Below the pieces are notes generated by a model, which had not been told where the DNA came from, did not search any database, and saw only the letters and a program-made list of their open reading frames with translations. The position numbers and the translations under genes were made by a program. Below, in pieces: positions 43,898-56,200 of a stretch of 64,000 nucleotides of DNA. The stretch's first letter is position 1. Each line of letters opens with the position of its first letter. This DNA comes from Marsupella aquatica (Eukaryota; Marchantiophyta), in NCBI GenBank assembly GCA_973895155.1, contig OZ316898.1, forward strand, positions 11,098,001 through 11,162,000, given 5' to 3'.

Positions 43898-45183
43898 ATG
43901 GTGAAGTTTCTGAAGCCCAATAAGGTCGTGGTGCTCCTGCAAGGTCGCTATGCAGGGCGGAAGGCGGTCATCGTGAAGAGCTTCGAGGATGGAACCAAGG
44001 ACCGCCCCTATGGCCACGCTTTGGTGGCAGGCATCGCCAAGTACCCCAGGAAGGTCATCAAGAAGGCGTCGGCGAAGACCATCGCGAAGAGGTCTCGCTT
44101 GAAAGTTTTCATTAAGGTTGTTAACTACAACCACATCATGCCGACGAGGTAAGAACAAACATTCAAATGTTGCATCGTTGACCTTCCAAAGACGTCCCGC
44201 TTGGAGCTCATTAAAACTGTGATCTATAACTGCATTATTCCAACTTTGGCGAGAATGAACATTTTCTGTGTCGAATGAGTTAGTGTGCCAAAGCCTCGGT
44301 TGAACTTGCGGCTATGGTAATGGTGAGGCGGGCTTGGAACGTTTATGAGTGATACTCGTGGTCCTCAGGTACACACTCGATGTTGATTTGAAGAACGTGG
44401 TTACTTCTGAGAAGTTAGACGGGACGTCGAAGAAGGTCGAGGCTCAGAAGGTAAGCTCCACGGGCTCACTCTATCGATGTCATCTAACTTGGAATGTATT
44501 AAATTCGTCTGCAAGTAGGTAGTCCGCTTCTTGGCTTCCTACTGTTGCTCGAGGCTCTTTCTCCAATGCCGAGTTAGGGCCTGCGCTCCCATACTTTCCT
44601 TACAGCTTTAGGATTGACTGTGATTCTCTGCGATATTCTTGGGACTGTGATTCTCTCGCCATTCTCTGTGCGTGGGGTTCTCGATATGAGTGTCGTTGAT
44701 TCATCTATTCAGGAAGGAAACTAAGGGTCATATATTCCCCTAAATTGCCAAATTCTAGCTGATTTTGTAGTAAAGTAAACTAGGAGATAGTCTTTCTAAT
44801 CTTATGCGGTTACATGCGAAAATAAGTTTCGATCACTAAATTGTTTCCTCTCTCCCCCTCTCTCTGTCACTCGCGTACTCTCCTATTCTTCTATTTTGAC
44901 GTGAACATTGAAAAGGGACGAGAGTAGTAGTATGGTCGATCTGCTGCGGGGCTGGAAGTAAAGTAGAATCGTCGATCATCTTTGTTTAGGTAGCATACTT
45001 TCTGTGAACGCAGAGTCGACCCCTGCGTCACGTCCTACATCTTTGGGGAATTTGTGGAGGAGCCTCTCTCTCGTGATATTGGTCTGACTCGAGCCGTGTT
45101 TTTTCCAGGAAACGAAGACTATTTTTGAGGATAGATTTAAGACCGGGAAGAATCGGTGGTTCTTCTCTAAGCTCCGGTTTTAG
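43898..45183 (+). CDS. RPL27: 60S ribosomal protein eL27, 3 exons
   Basis: Exons 43898-44148, 44369-44450 and 45109-45183 give 135 residues, the usual eL27 length. The protein starts [20 protein letters not shown], carries the KOW-like N-terminal fold ([11 protein letters not shown]), and ends [14 protein letters not shown], which is typical of the family. It is a structural protein of the large cytosolic ribosomal subunit. Introns: phase 2 after codon 83 (AG|GTAAGA) and phase 0 after codon 111 (AAG|GTAAGC). The second intron is about 660 bp. The start ATG has a GCACGATGG context. The minus-strand ORF across the same bases is a shadow. Confidence 0.97.
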
Positions 45184-48055
45184 TTTCGAACCAGATATTC
45201 CCTAAGGGGACTTTAGGTTTTATTGAGTTTTGACATCGGCAATTCGTATCTTTTGTCCTTAGAGATCCCCCTTCGGCAGAGTCCCCGTGCCAAGCTTCTA
45301 AGAGTTTGTCAATTGTGCTTTAGCTGGTGGGGTTTTAAAGATGCAAAGAGCCTGTTTTCATGTATGTAGTCACAAAGCATGTTTTGCATCAGGTCTCTGC
45401 CAAAAAATGTGATCATATACTTGCTATTAAAGCATGACGTTGAAAAAAATGGTCGTTGTGTGAGTGTATGGTGTGAGTCTGTTGTGATTAAGAATATGCA
45501 TCCTGAGACTCCGTTAAATGCAAAAAATCCAAAAGAAGAGGGAAGACAAGCATGTTTTTAGTGCCCAAAACAGCCGGTCTAAATTTGGGAATGGTACCTC
45601 ACTGAAAGTGTTTGGAGTGGTCTGTTTCAATTCCTGATGCAGCTAGTTGTCTTAGATCTCTTTCTTCGTGAACAGGTTCGGAGTTTCTTTTCAGCCGACA
45701 TACAGGATGGGTGCTAGTCCTGCTCATATGATGAAAACAATTGTTCCGCAGGGACATAACTGGGAAGGAGACATGCATAGAATTCAGGCTGCTAAGCAGT
45801 ACAGCTAAATGTATCCTGTGCACAGAAATATATTGTTACACTAACTCCGTCCGGGCATGACTCAGTGATCATTGATCATTAGAAGCTAGAAATCTTCAGG
45901 CAAGGTTTGTATATCCGTCAGTCATGATACAACATCAAAATCTGGAGGGTCAAATGAAGTAGCACACATGTAGGATGTATGTTATGAATGCGACACCGCA
46001 GATTTGACAACTCAAGTCAACGAGTCTCATTTCCTTGGTTTCAAAGTTACGAGTCCCTGTTCCTTGGAAATGAGACTCGTTGGAGCTGCGGAGGGCCCTT
46101 CCTCATTGCTGAGTTGACTGGAAACAAGATGGCCTGTCGAGAACTACTCGAGCTATGATGGTTTCATGGGAAAGGACAATTGGTTCCATAGAAGCTTCAA
46201 TGCCAGTACTAATTATTTAAGCGCAGTGTAAAGCCCTCCATGTGAAGGGCACGGATTCCAAGGAACAGAGACTGAAACTCTAGAGCTCCAAGTCGAACAC
46301 CATGTTCTATCTGTGGACCTTCAGAATTCCAGGAGAAGGAATAGGACCGTGGCTGTTGCCATCAACCTAAACCGTTACTCTGTCACATATTTAGGTCTGG
46401 TCAAACTTTCCTGCAATCATCCTGTATTGGTAGTGTTCTGCTTCCCTATTGCCGTAGCATGTTTTGGTCAGATGGTCATGGAGTGTATGAAATTGATGTG
46501 ACCTGATGGCAATCATAGGGTCAAAATAGAGGTGGCCGAGCCCCACATATGACCCCATTTACAGCAATTTGTTCAGGTACAAATCTTGTACAGCCAAGCC
46601 AGATGTTTATTTCCCAATAGGATATGCTAGGGATCAGTCCCAGAGGAAAGCAAAATATGGAGAATGGAATATGCGCAATGCAGCATATAGCAACATCAAC
46701 AAAAATTTCTGTCTTACACAGACAAAACTGTGGTATCGGGAACTGCTCCCCGAAGAGGACTGGATGCACAGCTCAAGCCTGTGTTCTGTTCGGTTGGTGG
46801 CAGTGATCCAACCACTCCACACAATTGCACTTCAAAGGGCTTAGGCTTTGATCACCCTTTGTAAAGCCGCGGCAGTTGGTTTTAGTGACTCTAGAGTGAT
46901 TCTCCTTTGTGATTCTCCTATGTGGTTTACTCTGACTTGAGCTCTACCAGAGTTTTCAATTTTCCACCCAATGGGGTTTTGGCTTGTTTTGTGATTTTGT
47001 TGTTATTGTGGGGGGCTCTTTGGCTTGCTGAGCCTCTTTGGTCCACTCGGGTCTTACCCTTCATCTCCCTTTATTAGGGAGTCTAAAATGTTAGAAGATG
47101 TGGGCTTTTAGCCGGACGAGAACGCACCGTGCGGGATGCAGACTTATAGTGTGTTGTACACTGCCACTCTTTTGCCTGGGCATTTTTGCTAACGACCGGC
47201 AGACTGGCTAAGAGACCTCTCCAAGCTAACTCCCCCTTGGTTATGCATGTCTGAAAGTCAAGTTCCTGCCATAGTTTCAGTCACAATAATTTGCGGTCAG
47301 TAGCCCGGACTGCAAACAAGAACTACAAAGTTTGAGACTTCCTATTGGGTCTTTTTGCATGTGGGATCATGTCTCCAAATTTGGCATTTTTGACTTTTGG
47401 GCACTACCATTATAGCATGTTAGTCCTAGAACATGCTTCATTTTGTTTGTTTGTCTTGTACTATATATAAATGACTATTGCATAATTGGCTGAACTATGT
47501 TCAGCTATGTGATGGGGGACCAAAAAAGTCCCCCAAGATACTTTTGTTTGCAATACATATCCATTTCAATACAATGGCCTGGAATATTGAACTTCTATAC
47601 ACTTTTCTTTGTTCTAAAGAGACCAAAACAAAATCCAATGTATTGTATACAGTATTTGTATTCAGTCCAGATCTTGCTGGAAGAGGAAAGAGATGAGGGG
47701 AACATTTAATGATTTGTCTTTTGTGTTTAGTTCATTCTTCTTTTGTTCTGTTTCACTTTGTTTGTCTTAAGCTAAGTATGTTTAATACTTGCTCTTTTAG
47801 GTTCAGCCTAATGTGACCAAACCCCCTTTGATCAAGGGCCTGGTATTTGATAGTATTGCGTGGGAGAAACATAACACATACCAAATAAAAGTACATTTCA
47901 CATAAATGACCAGTAAAAGTATAGGCTCGCAAATCTTAAAAAGTTGTGCACATAAGGTACATATTCTCACTTGCCATGATGACACTCAAGTCATCTTGTG
48001 ATGGCATGGTGCCAAAATACTTTAAAATCAAAATCATACAAGTGATGCACCTTGT
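45184..48055. other. Intergenic stretch, no gene recognised
   Basis: It contains the eL27 3' flank and an inverted-repeat hairpin at 46018-46082. ORFs at 46521-46844 are open on both strands without a motif. Confidence 0.45.
46018..46082. repeat. 17-bp perfect inverted repeat, 31-nt loop
   Basis: CAACGAGTCTCATTTCC (46018-46034) pairs exactly with GGAAATGAGACTCGTTG (46066-46082). Pairing can extend further inward with two mismatches (CCTTGG on both sides). It could be a small MITE-like foldback or a stem-loop in RNA. Confidence 0.9.
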
Positions 48056-48415
48056 GATAGCACATTGAAATAAAAATATATGACAAAAAATATTAGACAG
48101 TAAGACAAAACACTGAAAGGTGGATTGGCCATTATAGCAATGTCCAATATATATACACTTTGTGTATATGGCACATTGAAATAAAAATATATAACAAAAA
48201 GTATTGATAAGACAAAACACTGGAAAAATGGAAAGATGTATTGGCCATTATAACAATGTCAAAATTTACATATATATATACTCAATCTAAACCATGCAAA
48301 TCGATGCCCCTTGTGTATATGCCACAATGAAAAAAATATATATAACAAAAAGATTAGTAAGACAAAATAGTGAAAAGTGTATTGGGTTAGAGCAATGTCG
48401 AAATTTACACACGAA
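48056..48415. repeat. Three degenerate tandem copies, unit about 115-130 bp
   Basis: Each copy contains CACA(T)TGAAATAAAAATATAT, ACAAAAA.TATT, TAAGACAAAACACTG and TGTATTGGCCATTATA.CAATGTC. Copies begin near 48063, 48173 and 48322. The last copy ends about 400 bp before the p24 start codon. Confidence 0.8.
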
Positions 48416-48817
48416 TCTTGGTTCTGAGCTTACAGTGCAGTAATTTGCGAGGGCGTGTTTCAGCTGCGCTCCTCGATCGAAGCTCTCAGTTATTATTCTA
48501 GTCCATTCGGAATCCGGGCTGCAGCAGCAAACAGACACTTTGGTGGTGGATTCCTCCCCTCCCCTGTCTTTTGGTCGTCGGGAATCCTCTTCGGTGCTCT
48601 GATCTGAATTGTTCTGGTCACCAAGACGGAACGCTTTTCTCCCTGGGCCGACACCCAATTCATCGAATTTGCACGAGTTGCGTGCTCTGTTGTGTGAGGA
48701 TGGCAGTTCTCTAGAGGAGAGACGGAAGGGCAGAGCTGAAAGGGAAAGGAAGAAAGGAAGAAAAGAAGGAAGAAGGTGGAGAAGAGGTGTCACGACGAAG
48801 GGGAAGGGCGGGCGGCG

Positions 48818-50974
48818 ATGGGTGGGTTGTTGAAAGCATGGATCGGTGTGCTCTTGATCTGCTTATGTGGTGTGGTGGATGCCCTGCGTTTGGAGGTGCC
48901 CGTTTCCTCCACAAAATGCATTGCTGACGACATCCAATCGGAAGTTTTAACCGTGGGGGACTACAGTGTGGTCTCTCCCACCGATGGAGAGGGCATCACT
49001 ATCAGGGTTCGTTTGCCTCTCTTTTTATCCTGCCAGATAATTACTTTGTCTTGCCGTTGTTTCAGCCTATCTTCCCTTTGGCTACCTCTGCCCGACTAGA
49101 ACTTCACAATTCATCCGTTGAATGCTTCGTTTTGATCACAGAAGAGAAGTTGGTCAAGGTAGCTGGTTAACCACTGACTTCAATTTCGGAGTCCTTCTTA
49201 TGTCCTCCCCCCCATTTGTAATCGGTTCGAAAGCAAAATTGGCCATGCGCGGCTCGAAACCTCCATTCGCTCGTTGTCCATTCTTGAGCCTCTAGCGCAG
49301 CTGCGTGAATGAAAGTCCATGTGACGATAAGCCTACCTTCAAACAGTTGTGATCAGTCAGTGGACCCTGATAGAAACCTAAAGGTCCGTAATTTGTGCTG
49401 CGGCACAATCTCTCGGTCTTGTGCCTACTTGCACAACGAGGGTAAACGATCGCTTTTTGGATAACATAGAGAATTATCTCCCGGGCCTGTGTTCCCCTTT
49501 CTGCCTGGTCAGTAGGGTGTGAAATAGATCTGAATTAATCACCTTTTCGCCCCGGCGAAATTCAGTTGAGGTGGTTGTATGAGATTTAGAACCCTAGTTC
49601 TGAGTTCCTGCTAAGCTCCAAAACCCCACTCGCTTCAGTTTAAGATGAGCATGAAGTGGAATAGTACGAATCAAAGTCCTAGTTCTGATTCATTGGATGA
49701 TGTGGAATACAGGTAACCTCTCCGTCTGGAAAGCAGTTATATTACAAAGACAATCATCAAGTTGGGCAGTTTGCTTTCACGACCCAGGAGGGAGGCAATT
49801 TCATGGTTTGCTTCTGGATTCAACATGGAACACAGGGATCGTCCCTTAATGTAGACCTTGACTGGAAAACAGGAGTGGCAGCAAAAGATTGGGCAGGTGT
49901 TGCTAAGAAGGAGAAACTTGATGTACGTACTCATCCCATATTATTTATTATTACTATCCTGCAGGGTGATTGTTCGACTCGCTACTGACGAATGTGAGAA
50001 CCTTTCACAACTAGTGAGCTATGATTTGCTGATTGCAGAATAAAACTTTAAGCTGCTCCTTTTAGGGATTGGCAATAACAGCTATTGGTTACCCTTTTAA
50101 GTTTTCCCTTGAACATATCCGCTCAAGGAATTGTGTTTGACATCAACAGATGTAATGGCTTGGAAAGGGTAATGCGAATGTGAACAAATAATATCAGTTT
50201 TCCCGACCTAACGTTAGATACTTTATGGAATGATTTTATGAGAGACCAATGTTACTTGTTTCAACACGAATATCTAATGGACCTTTGGCACTCCTGTAAT
50301 TGAGAATGATTTGTATCAATGATACTACAATCTGAATACTAGATTAATGGCTATACAAGTTTTTCGATATGACTGATTAAAGTGCTGGAACTGGCTTCAA
50401 ATCTGACCTTTTAAGTCGTTGCTGATACTAGGACATGCAAGTCGAATTAAGGAAGCTCGAGGAAGCTGTAGAATCCATCCATACTGAAATGCTTCGCCTC
50501 CGAAAAAGGTAGGTTGTCAAGTCTATGAAGTCTATTTACTTTTTATTAGTTTTCACGAAGAAGTGCAAATTTTTTGTGCTGAGGAAATTTTGGAAACCCC
50601 TCCATATGTTGATTTGTTCTCGAAGGGCACAGAGGGCATCATGCCAGCGCCTCTGTAATTTAGTGTCATAATGGGTAGTCCCGCCGTAGTAGATGGGGCT
50701 CTGTAGGTGAGAATCTCTCCAGACGGACATCTTGGGTGCAAGAAGGTTTTAACTTTCGCTGAGGTCATGCAGTAAATTATGCTGACTTATTTGGTTGGGT
50801 TTCTTCCTTCCTGTTGTTCTTGTGTACAGAGAGGAGGAAATGCGCGACTTAAACGAAAGTACAAATTCTAGAGTGGCATGGTTTAGTATCATGTCCCTCT
50901 TTATATGCCTGGGAGTGGCAGGGTGGCAACTGTGGCACTTGAAGTCATTTTTTGAAAAGAAGAAACTCCTTTAG
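48818..50974 (+). CDS. p24delta: p24 family cargo receptor, delta class (emp24/GOLD), 4 exons
   Basis: Exons 48818-49006, 49713-49922, 50432-50508 and 50830-50974 give 206 residues. The order is an N-terminal signal peptide (about 1-22, [13 protein letters not shown]), a GOLD domain with the conserved Cys pair (TKCIADDI and FMVCFW), a coiled-coil stalk ([20 protein letters not shown]) and one transmembrane helix after [12 protein letters not shown]. The cytosolic tail is short and ends FFEKKKLL, a di-lysine KKXX signal for COPI. Family role: cargo selection and vesicle cycling between ER and Golgi, as hetero-oligomers with p24 beta proteins. The in-frame ATG at 48776 would place 14 charged residues before the signal peptide, so I prefer 48818. 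The sequon NES lies in the lumenal stalk. Confidence 0.95.
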
Positions 50975-52479
50975 ATTGGGTACAATGTCAATTCACTTCA
51001 GCGAGAGAGTTTGGTGGACAGATCCAATTGTTATTCTATTCTATCTGGAAATGTTTTCTGCAACGCCACGAAGATAGTTCTGGGTCTACCACCTGTGCTA
51101 TGAGGTTTACAAAGCAAACCGGAGAGTCGTGCAACAGGTCCTTCATCTCCGTCCTTGTTGTACTTAAAGATGTTCATTGGAAAACTTGGACATGCGAGTG
51201 TAATGGTCGAACCGCTGTTTGGTTATAGCAACTTGGACGCGAACAGTTTTGTGTATGCTACGTTTCAAGTAGACAGAGCAATGACCACCTCCTTAAGATG
51301 GAGCATTCTTGTCGATCCAGTTTCTGGTTTGCATTCCCGGCAGCAGAGTGAGGTTTATACATTTGTCTTCCTGGTGTGTGTGTTCTCGACTTCCTCCACT
51401 CAATTTTGGCTCAGGCCAATGATATGATTCCACTCAATTTCTGCAGAACTCCCCTAGAGCGCATAGGTAAAATTTTCAATTAATTTTGAGGTGTTTCTCC
51501 TGTTAACTGTTGGTACCTGGATAACAACTATGACTTTGTCTCCAGTGTTGTAGGGCTTCTGAGAGGATTTACTGGATTAAACCTCCGAGGAGGTTAAATG
51601 TTCCCATTGTGAAATTGCACAGTTTATGTGCAGCTAGTCAGTGGTTGCACTTTGGACCTAATCCCTCGGATTTGCTGCAAGGGATTGTATGTATTTTTTG
51701 AGACAAAATTCCATTACAGGCGATCTGCTTACTCGTCGGAATAAGACCTTTGAAGCGAACTCCATTAGTTTGTGCGCCCTAACACTTGCCCAAACTTTTA
51801 GATGTCTCTCATTGTAGCTCTTTACCAGCAAAGCCCCAATAAAATCAATGCAATGTCGTCACTAGCTGCTTTTCAGAGTTTTTGCTGACAGAATGTGTAT
51901 TGGTCATCGAGTACCTCTTCAAACTTATCGGAGTGTTTGTCCATATAACTAGCAATAAAGCTTCAAAGGTAACCTGAGTATGAATGTGCAGAGTGTAGCA
52001 CTTTGAGACTTCAGTCTTTGCGGCAAGGGCTTGTATCTGTTTGTTTTGCACGAAAGACATTCTGGGGGGCACTCAGATATGACACGGAAGTATTTTGGAC
52101 CTTCATTGTGTAGTCTGGAACTACTGTAGGAGGTTCGGAGTCAGAAGCTCAAGTGTAACTTGTGAACGATGTTTTTGGACAATTGAGCCACACTCACATT
52201 TTCAGAACCATGATGAGAAATACTTTAAGCAATAAATGAAACGGTAAGAACAAGGTAATAGAGTCCTCAGATATCTCAAACCCAGCCTGGTGGCAACCTA
52301 ATGGAATTGGTAGTTGGCAAATTGACACGTGAGAGTGGGTCAATAAAATGCCAGTTGGGTCTATGGGGACTTCACATAAACCCAGCTCTTCTATTTTGTT
52401 TTATCATTTGTGTAACATTAAATCTACACCATAGGATTAAGCTTTTTGTTGTGATATGTTGATGTGTCATGGTTGAGCG

Positions 52480-52695
52480 GTGATACTGAGGCTATTGCCA
52501 AGGAGATTCCATGATATTTGGTGCACATCTTTGCCCCAGCCCTATTTTTTGTTGGCGTCCTTTTATGCCCTCAGTTAGAGCAGAGGTGTGATACTGAGGC
52601 TATTGCCAAGGAGATTCCACGATATTTCGTGCTCATCTTTGCCCCATCCCTATTTTTTGTCAGCATCCTTTTATGCCCTCAGTTAGAGCAGAGGT
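52480..52695. repeat. 108-bp tandem duplication
   Basis: Copies start GTGATACTGAGGCTATTGCC at 52480 and 52588, and both end CCCTCAGTTAGAGCAGAGG. A handful of substitutions separate them. Confidence 0.92.
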
Positions 52696-52857
52696 CTAGA
52701 GGCTTCACTCTAGACAGTAAGCCCAAGTTGTAATTTGGTTTTGCTTCCAAAGAACCAATTTGAATTCCTCTGCGCTTCAGCTACAGCTCCGGCTTTCCAA
52801 AGTCTATGCATCCCATCGAGCTTTGAGAGCTTGCCTTTGATCCACCATCATCTTTCT

Positions 52858-52960
52858 GTTGGACTTGAACCACACTCAAACAAGAGATGGGGTATGATGG
52901 GCCTTTGTGTTGGAAATGAATCACACTCAAACAAGAGATTGGGTATGATGGGTCTGTAGG
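52858..52960. repeat. 54-bp tandem duplication
   Basis: Copies begin at about 52858 and 52912 and share CACACTCAAACAAGAGAT and GGGTATGATGGG. Confidence 0.85.
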
Positions 52961-53229
52961 CCTCAGTGGTAGAGTCTGAAACAATGATCATGAATTGGCC
53001 AGAGAACAAACAAGTTCACAGCTTCTGAAACATTGTTCACTTCCTCCTCCCTACCTACAGCACCTGTTGTTCTAGGTGGTTTCCTGACTAGTGTGCAAAC
53101 TGTCTGCAGTCCCACCGAGCTCTTGATATTGAGAGGAACTTGATGAGTAGGCACCCAGCCAAACCTGTGTTTTATCAACTCTATAGCCACTACAAATTTG
53201 AGGCAACTGGCTTGAAAACCTGGTGCATG

Positions 53230-56200
53230 CTAACTAATGGATGTGACCCGGACAGAGTGGTCAGTGGAGCCTGTCAAGAACATAGGCAGTAACGGATGCC
53301 AGTGAACTGAGGTGACTGCACCATTATGATCGAGTGTTCGGTAGGCTTTGATTGGTCCATTGAACTGCACTCAGCGAAGCCACAATTCCCATTGTCATCC
53401 ACTTTGCTCATCAAGGCACCATGCAAATGAATGTACATGCTTGCAGTTTTGACCAGACATGCTTATAGGTTTGACCATTTTATCCTGCAAATCCGGAGTG
53501 TTATTCATCGATAATCTAAATGAGGCATTGGTACACAGAAGACACGAACTTACCTTGAAAAGAGGTGCGCTGTGTAAATTTGATGACAAAAGTAGACTTT
53601 TTCCCCGACTGTCTAACGCCATTTCATGTCGTGGAAGCTTCGTTCCATCAACTGAACAAAACCTTCAGAAGTTTGCAGAAATGGAATTATTAGATCAATA
53701 AATCCTCTAGCTTCACCTTCTTGTTCTGCCTGGCAATATTGAAGACGGAAGCATAAAAGAGTTGCTAGAATCGCTGTCCATATAATTTTCTCAGCAACAT
53801 GCTATGCCTCTAGTCATCCGAGACCGTATTAATGCGAGCCAATTAAATAACAAAAACAAAAGCAGTAGAAAATGTACACACATGCTTGCGTCTTGAGACT
53901 GGAGAATCTGGCCTTGGTTGTGTAGACTCCACTCTAATACCTGTGTTATATTGGAGGTTACTTTGTATCCACTGAGGAAATGCAATACCTAAATATGGGT
54001 CAAACAGCGAAACACTCTCCTACAGAACACAACATGATACAGGGTATGCTTTACTTTCACGCCTTATTGCAGACATAGTTGTGAATATAGCGGTTATAGA
54101 CTGACACGGACCACAAAGGCAGACTAACTAGATGAAGTCAGGAACCTTCAATAGAGGGAAAAGTATGGTACATTGCCATCACCACCGAGGCTAAAAATAC
54201 TAGAGTGGTCATGACCGAATGTCACAGAGCTCACTGCACAGCCATCATGAGCTGGCCACCCTGTTATAGGAAGAAAGCCATTCATGTCTGCACAAAGTAC
54301 ACCACGGAATAAGATATAGGTTACATGTAAGGCCTTAATCAACAATTCTGGGTAGCCATTCAAGGACCAAAACCTCATTGGAAAGATCCCGACCTCCAAG
54401 ACGTGTCGTAGAGATGCAAAGTATATTCCCTCAAGTACATCCAGGTCAAGAACATACCAAAAAGACGAATCATCCCATCAGTTGCACCAGCGGCGACAAG
54501 CTTTCCATTGTGGTTGAAGCAAACCGATGTAACCACTGGAGGGTCTTCACCCAACGGAAGAACGTTCTGTCAAAACAAACGACGTCAGTCGCTGCACAAA
54601 CTTCCACTAACTTCAACAGCAGGGCTCCACAAGTAGACACACGAATCCTGAGACCAAATGAACGCTACAAAATGAGCAACTGCACTAGTAATGCCCGACA
54701 CTGAAAGAAAGCTTCAAAGAAAAAGACTGGAAGCAAGGATTGACATTATAAAATATCCCCTTATTTCAAGACATGATTCGGTTTCTCACCAGCACCTTCC
54801 ACGTTCTCATGTTCCAAACCGTCAGTGAACCGAAACCTACGGCCTCTGCTCCTTGTGTTGATTTTCTGGACAAGGTATACGGACGACTGTTTCTCAGTTT
54901 TCAACGCAATTCCAGAAACCAGTGGCAAACTAATAAGCTCTCTGGGTCCACCGAAGGGCCCCAAAGCCAGACTTTTTATCTCTGCCTCCGGACTATGTCT
55001 GACGGGAACGGACAAAGAACTGAAAAAAAGGGGGGAGGAATGCTCTATTGGCAGAGCACAATATCGGGGAGTGGGTAAGAATTTGTGGCAATCCAAAATT
55101 GCTGTAGCAGTTATATTCAACTCGTAGATCAAGGCTTGGGCAATGCACAAAGAAAAGGATCGAATTCCATCCCTGTATGAGAAGAACAGGACACAGGACG
55201 AGGAAGTATTGCATTCGCGAGGGTTCTCCTGCTTGTGAGCAGCGCGGGCCTCCAGAAGTCTGCAAGAGAGGCGACCCTACAGGCAGATCTTGATCTAGCG
55301 CTTGCGACCATGGCGACGGTCAGCTTGCAGGGCGGAGGCAGGGATGGCCTATTTGTTCTGCTGACTTTGGCGAGTTTGATGATGAGGTTTTCTCTCGAGG
55401 CAGTCGCAGCCAACATGAAGACCGTATTTTACGAATCTTTTGACACCTCTTTTCATGGCCGGTGGATTGTTTCGGACAGCATTGACTACAAAGGAACGTG
55501 GAAGTACGCGAAGGGGAATGAGAACGAGGACTACGGTTTGTTGGCAAGTGAACCGGCGAGGAAGTATGGAATAGCAGTGAATCTGCCCAAGATCGTGAAG
55601 TTCACCGAGAACCCAGTAGTGTTGCAGTACGATGTGCGTCTGCAGAATGGACTTGATTGTGGAGGAGCATACTTAAAGTTTCTTCTACCTCAAGAAGCCG
55701 GATGGACGCCCAGTCAATTCGACAACACAGCACCCTACTCCATCATGTTTGGGCCTGACCTGTGTGGGGAAACCGACAAGGTGCATTTCATCTTCCGTCA
55801 CAAGAACCCAAAGACGGGACAGTATGTGGAGCATCACCTAAAGTCTCCTCCAACTCCTATGGGTGACAAGATTTCTCACGTGTACACGGCTGTGATCTAC
55901 CCCAACAACACGCTGCAGCTTTTAATTGACGGAGAAGAAATTTACGAGAAACTGGCTAATTTACTATCTGAAGAGGACTTCGAGCCGTCTGTAATTCCAC
56001 CCACGACCATTCCAGACCCAGAGGACAGAAAGCCAGAGAATTGGGATGAGAGAGCCAAAATCCCCGATACTGAGGCAGTCAAGCCAGAGGACTGGGATGA
56101 AGATGCACCGAGAGAGATTATAGATGAGGAGGCTGAGAAGCCTGAGGGTTGGCTAGATGATGAGCCAGATGAGGTTGACGATCCGGAGGCAGTTAAGCCA

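Larger units (their letters stand above)
50975..53229. other. p24 3' flank and intergenic stretch with two tandem duplications
   Basis: No gene is recognised. A 108-bp unit and a 54-bp unit are each duplicated near the right end (listed separately). The right edge should hold the 3' UTR of the minus-strand WDR91-like gene. Confidence 0.45.

Noticed and set aside
55235-55309. 25-codon N-terminal extension of calnexin
   Set aside because: It would put polar residues before the signal peptide, while the ATG at 55310 has an ideal context.
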